Below, one piece after another: positions 27,325 to 35,473 of a stretch of DNA of 64,000 nt. The DNA is from Pseudomonas fluorescens. Lineage in GTDB: Bacteria; Pseudomonadota; Gammaproteobacteria; Pseudomonadales; Pseudomonadaceae. The notes below the pieces were generated by a model. That model was not told where the DNA came from. It ran no database searches and saw only the letters and a program-made list of their open reading frames with translations. The position numbers were made by a program, and so were the translations under genes. Each line of letters begins with the position of its first letter. Position 1 is the stretch's first letter. The DNA lies in assembly GCF_902497855.1 (NCBI RefSeq), contig NZ_CABVHU010000013.1, positions 62,001 through 126,000 of the forward strand. The letters run 5' to 3'.

Positions 27325-28104
27325 ATGTCGATACTGCAGGCCATCAGAACCTTCCTCTTTTACCTGCTGCTGGGCACCAGCTCTTTGCTCTGGTGCAGCC
27401 TGAGCTTTTTTATCGCACCTTTTCTGCCGTTCAAGGCGCGCTACCGCTTTATCAATGTGTACTGGTGCCGCTGCGCCTTGTGGCTGAGCAAAGTCTTTCT
27501 GGGCATCAGCCATGAAATCAGAGGCGCAGAAAACGTGCCTGACCAGCCCTGCGTGATTCAGTCCAATCACCAGAGCACCTGGGAGACCTTCTTTCTCTCG
27601 GCCTACTTCGAGCCACTGAGCCAAGTGCTCAAGCGTGAACTGCTCTACGTTCCGTTCTTCGGTTGGGCGATGGCCATGCTGCGACCGATTGCCATCGACC
27701 GCGACAATCCCAAAGCTGCACTCAAACACGTGGCCAAGAAGGGCGATGAGCTGCTCAAAGATGGCGTGTGGGTGCTGATTTTCCCGGAAGGAACGCGGGT
27801 TCCCTACGGCACCATCGGAAAATTCTCCCGCGGTGGCACCGCTTTGGCGGTCAACGCTGCGCTCCCGGTACTGCCGATTGCGCACAATGCAGGCAAATAT
27901 TGGCCGAAAACCGGTTGGGCGAAGAAGCCGGGCGTCATCACCGTGATCATCGGTGAACCCATGTACGCCGACGGCAGCGGGCCGCGCGCCATCGCCGAGC
28001 TGAACGATCGGGTCCAGGCCTGGAACGAGCAGATGCAACGGGAAATGGGCTCGCTCCCACCGGACACGCAAGCCCCGGCTGACAGTGATCGAATGGCTGT
28101 CTGA
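27325..28104 (+). CDS. plsC: 1-acyl-sn-glycerol-3-phosphate acyltransferase
   Basis: A 259-residue inner-membrane enzyme acylating lysophosphatidic acid to phosphatidic acid. A membrane helix near the N terminus (about residues 8-35) precedes the catalytic block QSNHQSTWE (HX4E, about residues 75-83), RELLYVPFFGWAM, and the substrate motif IFPEGTR (about residues 152-158). ATG at 27325 is followed by a typical hydrophobic start. It is 80 bp after gmhB and ends before a two-way terminator shared with the sensor kinase. Confidence 0.95.
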   Translation: MSILQAIRTFLFYLLLGTSSLLWCSLSFFIAPFLPFKARYRFINVYWCRCALWLSKVFLGISHEIRGAENVPDQPCVIQSNHQSTWETFFLSAYFEPLSQVLKRELLYVPFFGWAMAMLRPIAIDRDNPKAALKHVAKKGDELLKDGVWVLIFPEGTRVPYGTIGKFSRGGTALAVNAALPVLPIAHNAGKYWPKTGWAKKPGVITVIIGEPMYADGSGPRAIAELNDRVQAWNEQMQREMGSLPPDTQAPADSDRMAV

Positions 28105-28233
28105 GATTCTGTGGATAACCTGTGTATCGTTTTGCTTACAAGTGCCGTATTTAGCTTGTAGCTTTATGATTTATATACATATTTCATAAACACATAAAAC
28201 GTCGGAAAAGGTGCATAAGTTTTTTTCGGGCGC

Positions 28234-28264
28234 AAAAAAACCGGCTGATATAGCCGGTTTTTTT
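28234..28264. terminator. Bidirectional intrinsic terminator between plsC and sensor kinase
   Basis: A stem AAAAAAACCGGCT (28234-28246) / AGCCGGTTTTTTT (28252-28264) with a five-base loop has a T-run on both strands. It separates convergent transcripts. Confidence 0.92.
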
Positions 28265-28283
28265 ATGGCCAAAATAGAGTGTT

Positions 28284-29816
28284 TCAATCCTTGAACAAGG
28301 GAAAGTGCAGCCGGAAACGTGTGCCTTGACCCACCATACTTTGACACTCAATCATTGCGCCATGTCGATCCATCACTGCCTTCACCATCGACAACCCCAA
28401 CCCCACGCCGTCGATGCCCTGGGCTGAAGACAGTCGCCGATACTGGCTGAACAGTTCGGGCAATTCCTCTGCAGCAATGCCTTTGCCTTGGTCAATGATC
28501 TCGCATATCAGCCAGCCTTCGGCGCAGTTGACCTGCACAATGATTCGAGTGCCGGGGCCGCTGTACTTGATGGCGTTCTCCAGCAGATTGAACAAGGCTC
28601 GGGTCAGTAGCGCCTGATCGGCCATGATCAAGCTTTCCTGCGCGACATCATCCAGGTGATGGACCATTTCGATCTGCTTCAACTGCGCAATGGTCAAAGT
28701 TTGATCGAAGACATCCAGCACCATCATCGCAAACAGGCTCGGCTGGAACTGATAAGCCTCTGATTCGGCCTTGGCCAGTTGTACGAAACCGTCAGTCAAT
28801 TCCAACGCTCGACGCACCTGGCACTCGATCTGATCGAACAGTTGAGTGTCCCCGACGGCTTGATGTCGGTGTACGTCGAGCAGGGCGAGTATCGCCGAAT
28901 GGGGCGCCCGCAGATCGTGGGACAAGAAGCGTAACAGTACGCCGCGTTGCTCCTCGGCATCACGCTCAACGCTGAGGTCGGTCAGGCTCAATAACCAGCC
29001 GATAGGCGTTTCTCCGTCCACCGGCAGTAAAGCAGCGCGCTCCAGACGCAGACTGCGTTCTTTGAAGTCCCTGAACTCCACCAACGGCAACGTCGATAAG
29101 CGCGGCCGAGGGCCTTCAACCAGTTCCGGATAGCCCAGTTTCGCCAATTGCTCCAGAACGTCATCGCCCACCAGATTGGCGCCGAACAGATCCCTGGCAT
29201 TACGGTTACCCAGCAAAATCCGGCCATGAGGATCACTGATCAATGTGGCGACCGGCAAATACTCCAGGCCATCGGCGATAAAGCGGCGGGTATCACGGGT
29301 TCGACCCATCGCTTGTTCCAGCGCCATGATCTGGCCTTGCAAAGGGTCGTCAGTGGGAAATTGTGCACGGCGACGCTCCGGAAAGACCTTCGGCTCGCTG
29401 TCCAGCCGCTCCAGTTCCCAGCCAAAATAGGTCAGTACCACACTCAAGCGCCGCCAGTTCCAGATCAGGTAACCGAACAGCATGCCCAACAGACTTGCTG
29501 CAGGGGACCACCACCAGCCCAGTTTCGCGAACCCTACGCTCGCCAGCAACGCACAGCTCATGCCCGCGACAGTCAACCAGAGCGCCAGCCTCGGACGTAG
29601 CAATAACAAACCCAAGACACAGGCAACCAGACAAACAGACAACAACGCGCCCCACACACCTGAGCCATTTCGGTGGCTGGTCTCTGCATTGAAGGAAAGC
29701 AGGCCCGTCAGGGGTAACAACAGCAAGCTTATCCACAGCCATTCTCGGACCAGTTGCCGGAATAACCTTTGGACTTGAGTCGGCTCGCGACTTTCCCGGC
29801 GGCGCTCATTATTCAT
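28284..29816 (-). CDS. Membrane sensor histidine kinase with PAS-like domain
   Basis: A 510-residue inner-membrane kinase. One hydrophobic segment (about residues 27-42) is followed after a short loop by about three more (55-120). A PAS-like domain spans about 175-275 (LPVATLISDPHGRILLGNRNARDLFG). HisKA contains FLSHDLRAPHSA with phospho-acceptor His300. The HATPase_c domain has NLLENAIKYSG (about 410-420), DQGKGI and GVGLGLSMVKAVMDRHG (about 470-486). The membrane and linker part resembles CHASE2-type kinases, yet the large periplasmic CHASE2 domain expected between the first and second helices is absent. ATG at 29816 is preferred over an upstream TTG. It is divergent from its likely partner regulator. 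Confidence 0.88.
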   Translation of the reverse strand: MNNERRRESREPTQVQRLFRQLVREWLWISLLLLPLTGLLSFNAETSHRNGSGVWGALLSVCLVACVLGLLLLRPRLALWLTVAGMSCALLASVGFAKLGWWWSPAASLLGMLFGYLIWNWRRLSVVLTYFGWELERLDSEPKVFPERRRAQFPTDDPLQGQIMALEQAMGRTRDTRRFIADGLEYLPVATLISDPHGRILLGNRNARDLFGANLVGDDVLEQLAKLGYPELVEGPRPRLSTLPLVEFRDFKERSLRLERAALLPVDGETPIGWLLSLTDLSVERDAEEQRGVLLRFLSHDLRAPHSAILALLDVHRHQAVGDTQLFDQIECQVRRALELTDGFVQLAKAESEAYQFQPSLFAMMVLDVFDQTLTIAQLKQIEMVHHLDDVAQESLIMADQALLTRALFNLLENAIKYSGPGTRIIVQVNCAEGWLICEIIDQGKGIAAEELPELFSQYRRLSSAQGIDGVGLGLSMVKAVMDRHGAMIECQSMVGQGTRFRLHFPLFKD

Positions 29817-29986
29817 GGTCAATACTGACGTAATGGATGTAGGGGATTTCGTTCATGGGTCACAGTTCCCAGAGGAGGGCGCTTGAAGAATCATAGCGGA
29901 CGCGACCAACGGAAAGCGGCTTACTTTCACTCTCCAGCCGAACGTGTATTGTCAGATAACATGCTGGCCGCCAAAGGAATAACGAC

Positions 29987-30709
29987 ATGCGTGTAGCGAT
30001 ACTGGATGACGAACCGGCAGAACTGCGCAGGGTGGAACAGACCTTGCGGCAGATGACCGAACCGGGTGAGCTTACCTGGTCATTGCACAGCTTCGAGCAG
30101 GGAGAAGACCTGTTACGACAACTGCGACGGGAAACATTCGACCTGCTGATCCTCGACTGGCAGTTGCCGGGCTTCAGCGGCCTGTCGCTGTTGCGCTGGA
30201 CCCGCGAACACATGGACGCACCACCCGCCGCGATCATGCTGACCAGCCGCGATGCCGAAAGCGATATCGTCCAGGCGTTGAATGCGGGCGCCGACGATTA
30301 CGTCAGCAAGCCGTTTCGACCCAATGAACTGAAAGCCAGAGTGGCTGCAGTGTTACGCCGGCATAGCCTGCAACGTGCGGCACCGACCGAAGTACTGAGT
30401 TTTAATGACCTGGTGTTCGATGATGCCGAATTGACTGTAAACCGCGCCGGCAAATCTATCGGGATGACCGAGCGGGAATACCGACTGGCGCGTTGCCTGT
30501 TCAGTAACCTGGGACGACCGCTGTCCCGGGAGTATCTCTATGAGCGGTTCTGGACCCATGAAGAGATGGTGTCTTCCCGGCCGCTGGATACCCACATTTA
30601 TCGCCTGCGCAACAAGCTGGGGCTGACGGCTGATCGCGGTTGGCAACTGCTGACGATTTACGGGTATGGGTATCGACTGGAAAGTGTGGGGGCGGCAAGC
30701 GATCATTAA
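29987..30709 (+). CDS. OmpR/PhoB-type response regulator
   Basis: A 240-residue two-component regulator. The receiver domain (about residues 1-120) has acidic pair Asp8-Asp9, the phosphorylated Asp in LLILDWQLPG (about residue 56), Thr in MLTSRDA and Lys in YVSKPFRPNE. The C-terminal winged-helix DNA-binding domain (about 135-235) includes MTEREYRLARCLFSN and RPLDTHIYRLRNKLG. It is divergent from the sensor kinase with 170 bp between starts, the natural place for an autoregulated promoter. The target genes are unknown. The pair interrupts the usual plsC-gyrB neighbourhood of pseudomonads. Confidence 0.92.
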   Translation: MRVAILDDEPAELRRVEQTLRQMTEPGELTWSLHSFEQGEDLLRQLRRETFDLLILDWQLPGFSGLSLLRWTREHMDAPPAAIMLTSRDAESDIVQALNAGADDYVSKPFRPNELKARVAAVLRRHSLQRAAPTEVLSFNDLVFDDAELTVNRAGKSIGMTEREYRLARCLFSNLGRPLSREYLYERFWTHEEMVSSRPLDTHIYRLRNKLGLTADRGWQLLTIYGYGYRLESVGAASDH

Positions 30710-30734
30710 TCGTACAAACATTTCGACAGGCAAA

Positions 30735-30763
30735 TAAAAAGGCCACCGCGTAAACGATGGCCT
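30735..30763 (-). terminator. Terminator of the dnaA-dnaN-recF-gyrB cluster
   Basis: Arms AGGCCA (30740-30745) / TGGCCT (30758-30763), extended by CG pairs across a mismatch, are followed leftward by a T-rich run (TTTTTATTT). It lies 21 bp past the gyrB stop. Confidence 0.75.
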
Positions 30764-30783
30764 CCTTTGGCAAGTAAGCTGGA

Positions 30784-33201
30784 TCAGAAATCCAGGTTGG
30801 ATACCGCCAGGGCATTGCTTTCGATAAAGTCACGACGTGGTTCGACCGCATCACCCATCAGGGTGTTGAAGATCTGATCCGCGCCAATGGCGTCTTCGAT
30901 GGTGACTTTAAGCATCCGGCGCTGGCTTGGGTCCATGGTGGTTTCCCACAGCTGATCCGGGTTCATTTCACCCAGACCTTTGTATCGCTGGATGGTGTGA
31001 CGCTTGGTGCTTTCAGCCATCAGCCATTCAAGCGCTTCCTTGAACTCGGTGACCGGCTTCTTGCGCTCGCCACGCTGGATGTACGCGCCGTCGTCCAGCA
31101 AGGTGCTCAGTTGAGCGCCCAGGGAAACGACAGTCTTGTAATCGTTGCTGCCGAAGAAGTCGCGGTTGAACGTGACGTAGTTCGACAGGCCGTGGGAGAT
31201 CAGTTCGACCTCGGGCAGCCAGACGTTACGTTCACGGTCTTCACGCAGGCTGGCTTTGTAGACCAGGCCGGACTTCTCGACGGTGCGCAGGCGAACTTCG
31301 TATTGGGCCAACCAATCCTGCATTGCGGCGTGATCGGACAGTTGCTCCATGCTCACTGCAGGCAGGTAGATGAAGTGCTCGGTCAGTTCCTGTGGGTACA
31401 GGCGCGACAGACGCTTGAGAGTCTTCATCACCAGGCGGAAGTCATTCACCAGACGCTCGAGCGCTTCACCGGAGATACCCGGTGCTTCCTCGTTCAGGTG
31501 CAGGCTCGCATCTTCCAGGGCCGACTGCGTCATGTACTCTTCCATGGCGTCGTCGTCTTTGATGTATTGCTCTTGCTTGCCTTTCTTGACCTTGTACAGC
31601 GGCGGCTGCGCAATGTAGATATAGCCGCGCTCGATCAGCTCCGGCAACTGACGGAAGAAGAAGGTCAGCAGCAGGGTACGGATGTGCGAACCGTCGACGT
31701 CAGCATCGGTCATGATGATGATGTTGTGATAGCGCAACTTGTCGATGTTGTACTCGTCACGGCCAATGCCGCAGCCCAGCGCGGTGATCAAGGTGCCCAC
31801 TTCCTGGGAAGAGATCATCTTGTCGAAGCGTGCCTTCTCGACGTTCAGGATCTTGCCCTTCAACGGCAGGATGGCCTGGGTCCTACGGTTGCGTCCCTGC
31901 TTGGCGGAGCCGCCAGCAGAGTCACCTTCCACGAGGTACAGTTCGGAAAGGGCAGGGTCTTTTTCCTGGCAGTCAGCCAGTTTGCCCGGCAGGCCGGCAA
32001 TATCCAGCGCGCCTTTGCGACGGGTCATCTCACGGGCCTTACGCGCCGCTTCACGAGCGCGAGCCGCGTCGATCATCTTGCCGACGACCAGTTTGGCTTC
32101 GTTCGGGTTTTCCAGCAGGAAGTCGGAGAAGTACTTGCCCATTTCCTGTTCGACCGCGGTCTTCACTTCGGAAGAAACCAGCTTGTCTTTAGTCTGGGAG
32201 CTGAACTTCGGATCCGGTACTTTCACCGAAATGATCGCGGTCAGGCCTTCACGGGCATCGTCGCCGGTGGTCGCGACTTTGTGCTTCTTCGCCAGACCTT
32301 CCGCTTCGATGTAGGTGTTCAGGTTACGCGTCAAGGCCGAACGGAAACCCACCAGGTGAGTACCGCCGTCGCGCTGCGGGATGTTGTTGGTGAAGCACAA
32401 CAGGTTCTCGTTGAAGCTGTCGTTCCACTGCAGGGCGATTTCCACGCCAATGCCGTCTTCACGCTGGATGTTGAAGTGGAACACCTGGTTGACCGGCGTC
32501 TTGTTGGTGTTCAGGTATTCAACGAACGCACGCAGACCGCCTTCGTACTTGAACAACTCTTCCTTGCCGCTACGCTCATCCTTGAGGACGATGCCGACAC
32601 CGGAGTTGAGAAAGGACAATTCACGGATCCGCTTGGCCAGGATGTCCCAGCTGAAGTGGATGTTCTTGAAAGTAAGGTCGGATGGCTTGAAGTGAATCTG
32701 GGTGCCGGTGGTTTCGCTTTCGCCGACGATTTTCATCGGTTCCTTCGGAACACCGTGGATGTAGGTCTGTTCCCAGATCTTGCCGCTACGGCGAACGGTC
32801 AGAACCAGCTCTTCGGACAGGGCGTTCACAACCGACACACCTACACCGTGCAGACCGCCGGATACTTTGTAGGAGTTGTCGTCGAACTTACCGCCGGCGT
32901 GCAGTACGGTCATGATGACCTCGGCTGCCGAAACGCCTTCTTCTTTGTGCACGTCTACCGGGATGCCACGACCGTTGTCGCGCACGGTGATGGATTCGTC
33001 CGGGTGAATGATGATGCTGATGTCATCGCAGTGGCCGGCGAGAGCTTCGTCGATCGAGTTATCGACCACTTCGAACACCATGTGGTGCAGACCGCTGCCA
33101 TCGTCGGTGTCACCAATGTACATACCGGGACGTTTGCGTACGGCATCCAGGCCTTTAAGCACTTTAATGCTCGTTGAGTCGTACGTATTTTCTTCGCTCA
33201 A
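30784..33201 (-). CDS. gyrB: DNA gyrase subunit B
   Basis: An 805-residue type II topoisomerase ATPase subunit. The GHKL ATPase part has EVVDNSIDEALAG, DNGRGIPV and GGLHGVGVSVVNALS; the TOPRIM part has VEGDSAGGSAKQGRNRRTQ (about residues 424-442) and DADVDGSHIRTLLL; the C-terminal extension ends YKGLGEMNPDQLWETTMDP. The quinolone-relevant EGDSAGGSAK and KILNVEKAR regions look wild-type. The start is TTG at 33201, giving (M)SEENTYDS, with GGGAGTGAAGG upstream; no ATG is available. It follows recF by 5 bp. Confidence 0.97.
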   Translation of the reverse strand: MSEENTYDSTSIKVLKGLDAVRKRPGMYIGDTDDGSGLHHMVFEVVDNSIDEALAGHCDDISIIIHPDESITVRDNGRGIPVDVHKEEGVSAAEVIMTVLHAGGKFDDNSYKVSGGLHGVGVSVVNALSEELVLTVRRSGKIWEQTYIHGVPKEPMKIVGESETTGTQIHFKPSDLTFKNIHFSWDILAKRIRELSFLNSGVGIVLKDERSGKEELFKYEGGLRAFVEYLNTNKTPVNQVFHFNIQREDGIGVEIALQWNDSFNENLLCFTNNIPQRDGGTHLVGFRSALTRNLNTYIEAEGLAKKHKVATTGDDAREGLTAIISVKVPDPKFSSQTKDKLVSSEVKTAVEQEMGKYFSDFLLENPNEAKLVVGKMIDAARAREAARKAREMTRRKGALDIAGLPGKLADCQEKDPALSELYLVEGDSAGGSAKQGRNRRTQAILPLKGKILNVEKARFDKMISSQEVGTLITALGCGIGRDEYNIDKLRYHNIIIMTDADVDGSHIRTLLLTFFFRQLPELIERGYIYIAQPPLYKVKKGKQEQYIKDDDAMEEYMTQSALEDASLHLNEEAPGISGEALERLVNDFRLVMKTLKRLSRLYPQELTEHFIYLPAVSMEQLSDHAAMQDWLAQYEVRLRTVEKSGLVYKASLREDRERNVWLPEVELISHGLSNYVTFNRDFFGSNDYKTVVSLGAQLSTLLDDGAYIQRGERKKPVTEFKEALEWLMAESTKRHTIQRYKGLGEMNPDQLWETTMDPSQRRMLKVTIEDAIGADQIFNTLMGDAVEPRRDFIESNALAVSNLDF

Positions 33202-33206
33202 TGCCT

Positions 33207-34310
33207 TCACTCCCGATGGTCGTGGGTCTGGGTGATACGGCCCTGTTCCACGTGGAACAAAGCGACTGGCGTTTCCGTCTGCCAGCCTTCCCTCAATAAT
33301 TCGTGATCTACACAAGTGATAAACACTTGGCAGCGTAAGTCTTCCAGCAAGCGGCAAAGCGCGCGACGGTGGTGCTCGTCCAGTTCGGACGGCAGGTCAT
33401 CCACCAGATAAATACACTGACCGCGTCGGGCCTGGCTGACCAAGTGCCCTTGGGCAATCCGCAATGCACAAACCACTAACTTCTGCTGACCGCGGGACAA
33501 GATGTCGGCAGCGTTATGAGCGCCCAGTCGAAGGCGCAAATCAGCGCGTTGTGGTCCGGCCTGGGTGTGACCCATTTGCTGATCCCGCTGTAGGGAACCG
33601 GCGAGCACTGCACTCAGCTCGCGGTCTTTATCCCAACCTCGGTAATAGCTGAGCGTTAAGCCCTCGAGCTCAACCAATTCGCTCAAGGTCTGTTCAAAGA
33701 CTGGTTTCAAGGCTTTGATGTAAGCGCGGCGGTATTCATCAATTTCAGCGCTGGCCTGGCACAGTTCCCTGTCCCAAACCGCTTGCGAAACGGCGTCAAG
33801 TGTACCATGCCGCAGCCAAGAGTTTCTCTGGCGCAAGGCCTTCTGCAAGCGCTGCCAGGTGGACATGAAGCGCGGTTCCACGTGGAACACACCCCAGTCG
33901 AGAAACTGTCTCCGAATCTTCGGCGCGCCCTCCAACAGCCGGAAGCTGTCGGGGTTGATCAGTTGCAGTGGCAGGATCTCCGCCAGTTGCGCCGCGCTGC
34001 GGGCGTTCTGTCCATCAATACGGATCTGGAACTCCCCTTGACGGTCTCGTGAGATACCCAAGGCGCTGTGCCCACCCTCGGCCAACTCCACCTGACCAAA
34101 CACCGTGCAGGCGAGCTGCTCATACTGGATGACCGGTAATAAGCGGGTGCTACGAAACGAACGGGCAAGCCCCAGCAAGTGAATGGCTTCCAGAACACTG
34201 GTTTTGCCGCTGCCGTTGGCGCCGTAAAGAATGTTGATTCGGGGAGAGGGGGAGATGGTCACCGGGTGCAGATTGCGCACCGCGGTGACCGAGACGCGAC
34301 TTAAGGACAT
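33207..34310 (-). CDS. recF: DNA replication and repair protein RecF
   Basis: A 367-residue SMC-like ATPase that helps load RecA at gaps with RecO and RecR. Walker A GANGSGKTSVLEAIHLLG is at about residues 30-47, the ABC-type signature region LSRGQQKLVVCALR near residue 275-288 and Walker B YLVDDLPSELD near residue 306-316. It follows dnaN by 20 bp. Two ParB-binding parS palindromes lie inside the coding sequence, so codon choice here is constrained by segregation signals. Confidence 0.97.
   Translation of the reverse strand: MSLSRVSVTAVRNLHPVTISPSPRINILYGANGSGKTSVLEAIHLLGLARSFRSTRLLPVIQYEQLACTVFGQVELAEGGHSALGISRDRQGEFQIRIDGQNARSAAQLAEILPLQLINPDSFRLLEGAPKIRRQFLDWGVFHVEPRFMSTWQRLQKALRQRNSWLRHGTLDAVSQAVWDRELCQASAEIDEYRRAYIKALKPVFEQTLSELVELEGLTLSYYRGWDKDRELSAVLAGSLQRDQQMGHTQAGPQRADLRLRLGAHNAADILSRGQQKLVVCALRIAQGHLVSQARRGQCIYLVDDLPSELDEHHRRALCRLLEDLRCQVFITCVDHELLREGWQTETPVALFHVEQGRITQTHDHRE
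33244..33259. promoter_or_regulatory. parS site (perfect ParB-binding palindrome)
   Basis: TGTTCCACGTGGAACA is a perfect 16-bp palindrome identical to the Pseudomonas parS consensus. It lies near the 3' end of recF, about 4 kb from oriC. ParB loads here and spreads to form the segregation complex moved by ParA. Confidence 0.95.
33874..33889. promoter_or_regulatory. parS site (one mismatch)
   Basis: GGTTCCACGTGGAACA differs from the parS consensus only at the first base. It lies inside recF, 630 bp from the perfect copy. Confidence 0.85.
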
Positions 34311-34330
34311 CTAGCTTCTGCTGAGCATGA

Positions 34331-35434
34331 TTACAGACGCATCGGCATGACAACGTAGGCCGAGTCGTCGTTGTCGGATTCCTGCACCAGCGCGCTGCTG
34401 TTGGAGTCGGACAGGATCAGTCGAACTTGCTCGGTGGTCATCACGCCCAGTACGTCGAGCAGATAGCTCACGTTGAAGCCGATTTCCAGCGGACCGCCGT
34501 TGTACTCGACTCCCACTTCTTCTTCCGCTTCTTCCTGCTCCGGGTTGTTGGCCTGGATCTTGAGCTGGCCATTGGCCAGCTGCAGGCGAATACCCCGGTA
34601 TTTCTCGTTGGACAGAATCGCGGTACGGCTAAAAGCTTCACGCAGCGCCTGACGATCACCCAGCACCAGCTTGTCGCCGCCTTTTGGCAGAACGCGCTCG
34701 TAATCAGGGAATTTGCCGTCGACCAGTTTCGAGGTGAAGGTGAACTCACCAGTGGTGGCGCGGATGTGGTGTTGACCCAGGACGATGCTGACGATGCCGT
34801 CCGGTTCGGTCAGCAAGCGCGCCAGCTCAAGGATACCCTTGCGCGGTACGATGACCTGGTGGCGATCCGGCTGACCGATATCGGCTTGCATCGAGCACAT
34901 GGCCAGGCGGTGACCGTCTGTTGCCACGGCGCGGATGATGCCGGCAGAGACTTCCAGCAGCATGCCGTTCAAGTAGTAACGCACGTCCTGCTGGGCCATG
35001 GCGAAGCTGGTGCGCTCGATCAGACGACGTAATTTGCTTTGCTCCAGGCTGCAGGTCAGCGAGCCAGGGCCTTCTTCCACTGTCGGGAAATCGTTGGCCG
35101 GCAACGTCGACAAGGTAAAGCGGCTACGGCCGGCCTTCACCACAAGCTTCTGCTCGTCGACCTTGATGTCGATCAGCGCGTCGTTCGGCAAGCTTTTGCA
35201 GATGTCCATCAGCTTGCGCGCAGGCACCGTGATGGAACCCGGATCGGCAGGTTCTTCGAGTTGGACACGACCGACCAGCTCGACTTCCAGGTCGGTACCG
35301 GTCAGCGACAGTTGCTGGCCTTCGACAACCAGCAGCACGTTGGAGAGCACCGGCAAGGTCTGTCGGCGCTCGACGACGCCTGCGACCAGTTGCAGGGGTT
35401 TCAACAGGGCTTCGCGTTGAATGGTGAAATGCAT
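34331..35434 (-). CDS. dnaN: DNA polymerase III sliding clamp (beta subunit)
   Basis: A 367-residue protein forming the dimeric ring that tethers DNA polymerase III. It starts MHFTIQREALLKPLQLVAGV and ends with the conserved VMPMRL that lines the partner-binding pocket. Three repeated clamp domains are visible by spacing. It is 39 bp downstream of dnaA in the same operon. Confidence 0.98.
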   Translation of the reverse strand: MHFTIQREALLKPLQLVAGVVERRQTLPVLSNVLLVVEGQQLSLTGTDLEVELVGRVQLEEPADPGSITVPARKLMDICKSLPNDALIDIKVDEQKLVVKAGRSRFTLSTLPANDFPTVEEGPGSLTCSLEQSKLRRLIERTSFAMAQQDVRYYLNGMLLEVSAGIIRAVATDGHRLAMCSMQADIGQPDRHQVIVPRKGILELARLLTEPDGIVSIVLGQHHIRATTGEFTFTSKLVDGKFPDYERVLPKGGDKLVLGDRQALREAFSRTAILSNEKYRGIRLQLANGQLKIQANNPEQEEAEEEVGVEYNGGPLEIGFNVSYLLDVLGVMTTEQVRLILSDSNSSALVQESDNDDSAYVVMPMRL

Positions 35435-35473
35435 GGTCTAGTCCCTTGCCTTAATAAGCTGCGCTGGTGTTCA

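Noticed and set aside
30997..33177. 726-codon plus-strand frame opposite gyrB
   Set aside because: Antisense shadow of gyrB; no recognisable domains, no ribosome site.
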